Part shown: piece after piece, positions 59,784-64,000 of the stretch
How the letters are laid out: each line of letters opens with the position of its first letter
How positions within the stretch are numbered: position 1 is the first letter of the stretch
NCBI RefSeq assembly: GCF_003473485.1
Contig: NC_053043.1
Span: 2,428,001 to 2,492,000 of the forward strand
Length of the DNA stretch: 64,000 bases
Direction of reading: 5' to 3'
Source of the DNA: Medicago truncatula
Taxonomy: Eukaryota > Streptophyta > Magnoliopsida > Fabales > Fabaceae
Notes under the pieces: model-generated
The model's database searches: none
Told to the model about the DNA's origin: nothing
Seen by the model: only the letters and a program-made list of their open reading frames with translations
Made by a program: the position numbers and the translations under genes

Positions 59784-60281
59784 ATGTGTTCATTTTCTCT
59801 ATGGTTTGTTTTGGGATTAATAGTCATTGTGGGTAGTCACGTTGCACAAGCACAAGACTCACCAGCAGACTACGTGAATGCTCACAACAAAGCAAGATCT
59901 GCAGTTGATTCATTCATTAAAATTCCAAACATTGTTTGGGACAACGAAGTTGCTGCTTATGCACAGAACTATGCTAATCAACGCAAGGATTGTAAACCGA
60001 TACCCTCCAATGGTGGTGGTCGTTATGGCAAGAATATTGCGGTGAGCACTGGCTACATAAGTGGCACACAAGCAGTGAAGGGTTGGGCGGATGAAAAACC
60101 ACACTTTGATAACTATCTTAACAAATGTTTTGATGGTGAATGTCATCATTTTACCCAGGTTGTTTGGTCAGGTTCACTACGTCTTGGATGTGGCAAAGTG
60201 AAATGTAATAATGGTGGAACATTTGTTACTTGTAATTATTATCCCCCAGGTAACATTCCTGGCCAATTACCGTACCAATAA
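59784..60281 (+). CDS. PR-1-like protein, 165 aa, copy 8 (type B, degraded CAP cavity)
   Basis: Intronless. Signal peptide [20 protein letters not shown] then AQA before [15 protein letters not shown]. Two of four cavity residues are changed: [14 protein letters not shown] has Pro74 for His and Lys83 for Glu. E104 and H122 (HHFTQVVW) remain. WSGS replaces [15 protein letters not shown] replaces the usual LWVDEKPxYDY, and CNYYPPGN replaces CNYDPPGN. The C-terminus [12 protein letters not shown] has one residue beyond the usual final PY. Six cysteines are kept. The TATA box is at 59722 and the leader ends taagaaccaaaATG, as in copy 6. Likely secreted, but not a conventional PR-1. Confidence 0.94.
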   Translation: MCSFSLWFVLGLIVIVGSHVAQAQDSPADYVNAHNKARSAVDSFIKIPNIVWDNEVAAYAQNYANQRKDCKPIPSNGGGRYGKNIAVSTGYISGTQAVKGWADEKPHFDNYLNKCFDGECHHFTQVVWSGSLRLGCGKVKCNNGGTFVTCNYYPPGNIPGQLPYQ

Positions 60282-60939
60282 GGTCTGGTTCAGATCAAGA
60301 AAATGTATGAAATAAGTCTATAAAATTTTCTTTAATAAATTATTTTCATATATATTTGCTTTCAATTTAATTTCATGATATTCGTTCGCTTTGTCACCAT
60401 TGTAGTAATTTTATAGTTGTATGCTATTAACTTGAGTGATGTGAGATCACTTGACTTGGTCTCGTAGTGTCACCTAGCTTATGTTGTTCTTATTCTCTCT
60501 TTCTTTAAATTGTATATGTGTTGTTAACATTGTATGAAGAGCATGGTTTGATCCTCTTTTGAACCACTAATCGTTTCCACCGTCGAATTCCAAAAGCTTG
60601 GGATTGTTTTTGGTTTGTCTTTTGAATATTCGTTATATATATTGATAGTGATTTAGTTCTCTTGATTTGTTATGTTGGTTGTTGCTCTATTGAATGTCGC
60701 CGTTTTTTATTTGGGTTTGCAAGATATTTATTCGTCTATTTGCTGGAGCTATTTCTCTCATTTGATTTTGTTCTAAGTGTGGTTGGTGAATTTTTTTTTT
60801 TTAATTTATCGGTGTTGTTCGGTAATTTGCTCGGTATTCTTTTAGAAGACTAAAAGCGTTTGTTTTTTTTCGTCCATTGATTGATCGAATTTTTTGTTTT
60901 TTATTGGGTGCCAGTTTGATAAAATCTTCAGTGGCATTA
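60282..60939. other. 3' flank of PR-1 copy 8, no gene seen
   Basis: T- and G-rich on the plus strand (tttggtttgtcttttgaat...). Opens short hydrophobic frames of no recognisable content. Confidence 0.5.
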
Positions 60940-62290
60940 CAACTTGATTAAAGATAAGGGATAGCAAATAATTATAGAGAGAAGAAAGATTGTAAAAATA
61001 AAGATGAACGAAGTTTGTTTACATAGGAGAAAAATTCATGGACATTGTGCATTAGTGGCAGGACTTGGTCGGACGAAAAAAATTTGAATTTTTAAATTTT
61101 TTGCCGCCTTACATTTGCAACGGCTTACGTTTGCGGTAAAATTAATTTTTTTTATCTTATATTTGAATCACCTTTTGCTTGCCGCAAATTTTTTAAATAA
61201 AATTCCACCTTATATTTACGGCGACTTTTGTCCGCCGCAAAATCTAGATAAGTTAACGCATCAGAAAGAGACAAGCAAACAGACAAAACATCAGCGTTTG
61301 ATAGGTTAGCCACCACTAAAACCCCAATTTTCAGTGCTCAATAATAAACCTTCAATTGTTATGCAAAATCCTGAAAAATTTCAGGGCTCTCATACCAAAA
61401 ATGTGGGGGGGGGAGGGGGCAAAACCAAGTAGCGATGAGAAGACAAATTTTAGGAGGAACAAAGGCAAGACCATTGTGAAAGAAGGTATAACTTCATTGG
61501 AAAGCATAGTCAAACATAATGGGGAGATAATTTCCACTCGAGTTCATCCTCATCTGAACACACAGGAAGAACGAGGGATAGTAAAGGTCAAGGGTGCAAC
61601 ATCGCGGGTGACAACTTTGCCTAGCACATAGAAAAGAAGGTAGCAGAGGAACCAATCATTGCAAAGATGAAGAAAACTCTTCAGCTAATTGATAATCTTC
61701 ATAGTCAACGAGGAAGAAATTTCATTGTCTAGGGTGATGGAAGGTCTTGATAAAGCATTCTCGTTAACCGATGAACATGACCACCCCAAATGCACAAAAT
61801 CTGACGCTAATATCATTTAAAAAATCCAGCCCTTGCATTTGAGTGGGGCCTTGGCCACCGCAAGGGCTAATACCCGCCACAAAGATTGGCAAGAAAAACA
61901 AGGTATTCTTATAATGATGATAGACATTGATCTTTTTCCATCCACGGACATGACCCTAATATCATAGTCTAAACCCACATGTTTGGAACAATTGGGAAAA
62001 GGAATAAAGTGATCAACCAAGTTTGACGGTCTAAATTCATATCAATAAACTCATCACAAGGAGACAAGCAAACATGAGATAGATAGAATAGGCACTACCT
62101 TTCTATCTATCGCTCATGTATTTTATTTTCTCTCTCATATTTTCCTTCCATATTTTTCCACACTTTTCTTCTTTCTCTCATTTGTTTTAGCTTAAAGTCG
62201 CTCCAAAGGTAGATACTCTAAAGCTAGACGGTCCTATTCGATCAAACTATAATCGAATAGCCATTAAAAAAATACTCAAATTATATATAT
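60940..62290. repeat. Segmental duplication, copy B
   Basis: Same order of shared stretches as 57380-58548. It has an extra 500-bp segment (about 61250-61778), not found in copy A, which contains a G-rich run near 61407 and no recognised gene. Confidence 0.8.
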
Positions 62291-62980
62291 AAATATAATA
62301 TAGATATGTATATATACACTATTTTTTGGTAAAAAATAAAGTATTATTTTTATTATTGAAATTTTCATGTACATTTTTTTATATTGAATTATGCCAAAAA
62401 AAAAAATATTTGAATATTGAATTGTCCATATTCCTTTCTTTAATTATGAATTTTTCAGATATTTTGTCATTAAAAAAATCCAATTTTTAAGTTGCGTAAC
62501 TAATTTAAATAAAGGCTAAAATATGGTTTTGGTACTTGCAAATATGTCTCGTTTTGGTTTTAGTCCCTGCAAAATTTTTTTGTTGTTTTTGGTCCCTGCA
62601 AATATGTCTCATTTTGGTTTTGGTCCCTGGCTCCACTTTTGTGATAATTTGCACACGTGGCACATGATGACTGAACCATTTATTAGAGAAATAGTCCCTG
62701 CAAAAGCTTTTGATGTTGTAAAAGGTCCCTGCAAAATATTTTGTTTTTGGAAATAGTCCCTGCAGGGACGATTTCCAAAAAAATAATATTTTGCAGGGAC
62801 CAAAAACAACAAATTTTTTTTACAGGGACTAAAACCAAAACGAGGCATATTTGCAGGGACCAAAACCATATTTTAGCCTTAAATAAATGATCTATTATCA
62901 ATTTTGTAGTAACAAATCAAGAAACTTCCCTAAAAAAAACCAAGACACAATATTTCCTTTTTGGATTAAACAAAGAGTGT
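62291..62980 (+). other. Orphan copy of the PR-1 upstream region, no gene after it
   Basis: Text from actattttttggtaaaaaat through cagatattttgtcattaaaa and cttccctaaaaa to atttcctttttggattaaac matches the region just upstream of PR-1 copy 8 (59335-59660). In copy 8 it leads to a promoter and gene; here it runs into unrelated sequence at about 62980 and no PR-1 frame follows to the window end. A 365-bp element is inserted in it. Confidence 0.75.
62514..62878. mobile_element. Mutator-like TIR element, 365 bp, 9-bp target duplication
   Basis: Ends ggctaaaatatggttttggt and its inverse, with long arms of 'ccctgcaaatatgtctcgtt' type text. The direct repeat ttaaataaa flanks it at 62505-62513 and 62879-62887. 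The uninterrupted paralog at 59550-59570 (aatttaaataaatggtct) gives the empty site. Confidence 0.92.
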
Positions 62981-64000
62981 TGCTATGGCACGAGGGATTC
63001 AACACACAAAAGCCCTAAGACTTGTTCAATCCTATCTGATTTACTTTATTAATGGATTTCTTTCTAGTTTATTGACACTTTTGTATTTTGTATATAGTTG
63101 TTTATCGGTGTTTTTGGTAAACAAGCTAAGAGGGTTGGTTTTGGTTATTACTACATGATCAAACCAGAGATCCTAAGTGCAATCTTTTCCAAAAAGTGTG
63201 TGAGTGCAATCTTTTTCCATAAAGTGTGTGAGTGTTTGTCATATTCATAGTTTGATTTATGAACAAGATGATTGTTGAGTATGAAAATGGGTGTCTTTCG
63301 ACAGAAAAAAGTAAAAGACTTTAAAAGTTTTAAACGCATAAAATTAAAGAAAAGGTAAATTGCATTGCATTAATGTAAAGATGGTTCGACAAATCAAATT
63401 ACATACATTCCGTATGACTCTTTTCTCTAGACATCGGTACTTCGAGTGCTAGAATTCTATAAGTGATTTGCGACCCATTTTTCGAATGAAAAACTTCTAT
63501 TTATAAATAGTAAGATGACTGAAAAAGCTAACTGCCACGAACAACACTTCTTTCATCGAAAACTGCTTGTCCCCCACGTTTTCACTAAGGAAACCGCTGC
63601 TTTTGAATTCAAATTTTCTCCTCTTTGACAACAATTGATTGGCTTCGACCAGTTTACGTCTTTGACTCATGTCTTGTCGAATTTCGAAGCTGTAAAACTC
63701 TTCCAAACAATAAATACAGATCATGTCAAAATCCTCATTCCAATGAAAAAGATTTTGTTTTCTGAAAAGACAAAAGTCAACATACTTTGACTACATTAAT
63801 TGAGCGTGATACAAGCTAACAATGTTACCAAGGCAATAGCACACATAATCCACCTTCCATAATTATTGGTGAGGTAAGACAAATACAAAAGTTGACTTGG
63901 AGAAACACCACCGAATGAGGTGTTTTTGTGATTTCTCATCAAAAATATCCAGAAGAGGCAAACTTTGTCATTTTCTGTCAAATCAAAATTAGAAAGAAAA
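62981..64000. other. Right end of window, no gene recognised
   Basis: Moderately AT-rich sequence with short frames only; phrases such as ttcgaatgaaaaacttctat and gtcgaatttcgaagc resemble legume LTR-retroelement flanks, but nothing firm can be assigned. Confidence 0.35.

Noticed and set aside
62523-62901. Frames on both strands with repeated VLVPANM phrases
   Set aside because: They are the inverted arms of the 365-bp Mutator-like element, not genes.

Overview
This is a plant nuclear window, AT-rich with short introns, and most likely from a legume close to Medicago. The basis is the gene families (CYP71-type P450, PR-1 cluster, CGR-type methyltransferase, DUF21/CBS protein) and the dense load of small TIR elements, tRNA-type SINEs, L1 LINEs and a Helitron end. 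Species assignment is inference. Intron-containing genes were rebuilt by joining GT/AG exons by eye.

Left part (1-25 kb), single-copy host genes: the 3' end of a Lys/Arg/Ser-rich nuclear-type protein (+, 635-1917) with an in-frame 54-bp repeat; an 11-exon DUF21/CBS membrane protein (-, 4564-7157); a two-exon CYP71-clan cytochrome P450 (+, 12887-15129) whose TATA box is part of the target-site duplication of an 870-bp Mutator-like TIR element; and a six-exon CGR2/CGR3-like Golgi pectin methyltransferase (+, 18144-22214). Stowaway, Harbinger/Tourist-like, Mutator-like and SINE insertions lie in introns and spacers.

Middle part (25-31 kb), a repeat-rich block ending in a canonical Helitron 3' terminus (hairpin plus CTAG, 31001-31028). 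It holds an unrecognised, possibly B3-like gene remnant, one exon of which sits in a perfect-looking 3 x 607 bp tandem array, then an 82-bp minisatellite. A seven-exon RPA70-like OB-fold gene (29235-30793) follows, lacking the usual C-terminal zinc-ribbon region.

Right part (32-64 kb), a tandem PR-1 (CAP superfamily) array, all on the + strand: seven intact intronless genes (32827, 38991, 43561, 50921, 51951, 55192, 59784) and one pseudogene (47611). The last four genes alternate between two types (A-B-A-B), suggesting duplication of a two-gene block. Type B genes have lost one or two of the four conserved CAP-cavity residues and carry unusual C-terminal CAPE-type peptide sequences. A further duplicated upstream block at 62.3-63.0 kb has no gene after it. 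Between the genes lie LINE fragments, a TRIM-like LTR relic, Ty1/copia and possible Ty3/gypsy fossils, two hAT-like elements, several Mutator-like elements with 9-bp target duplications, and a 760-bp long-armed inverted-repeat element with a paralogous empty site.

The strongest candidate for something new is the diversified PR-1/CAPE array, together with the Helitron-associated RPA-like gene and the TATA-duplicating insertion at the P450.
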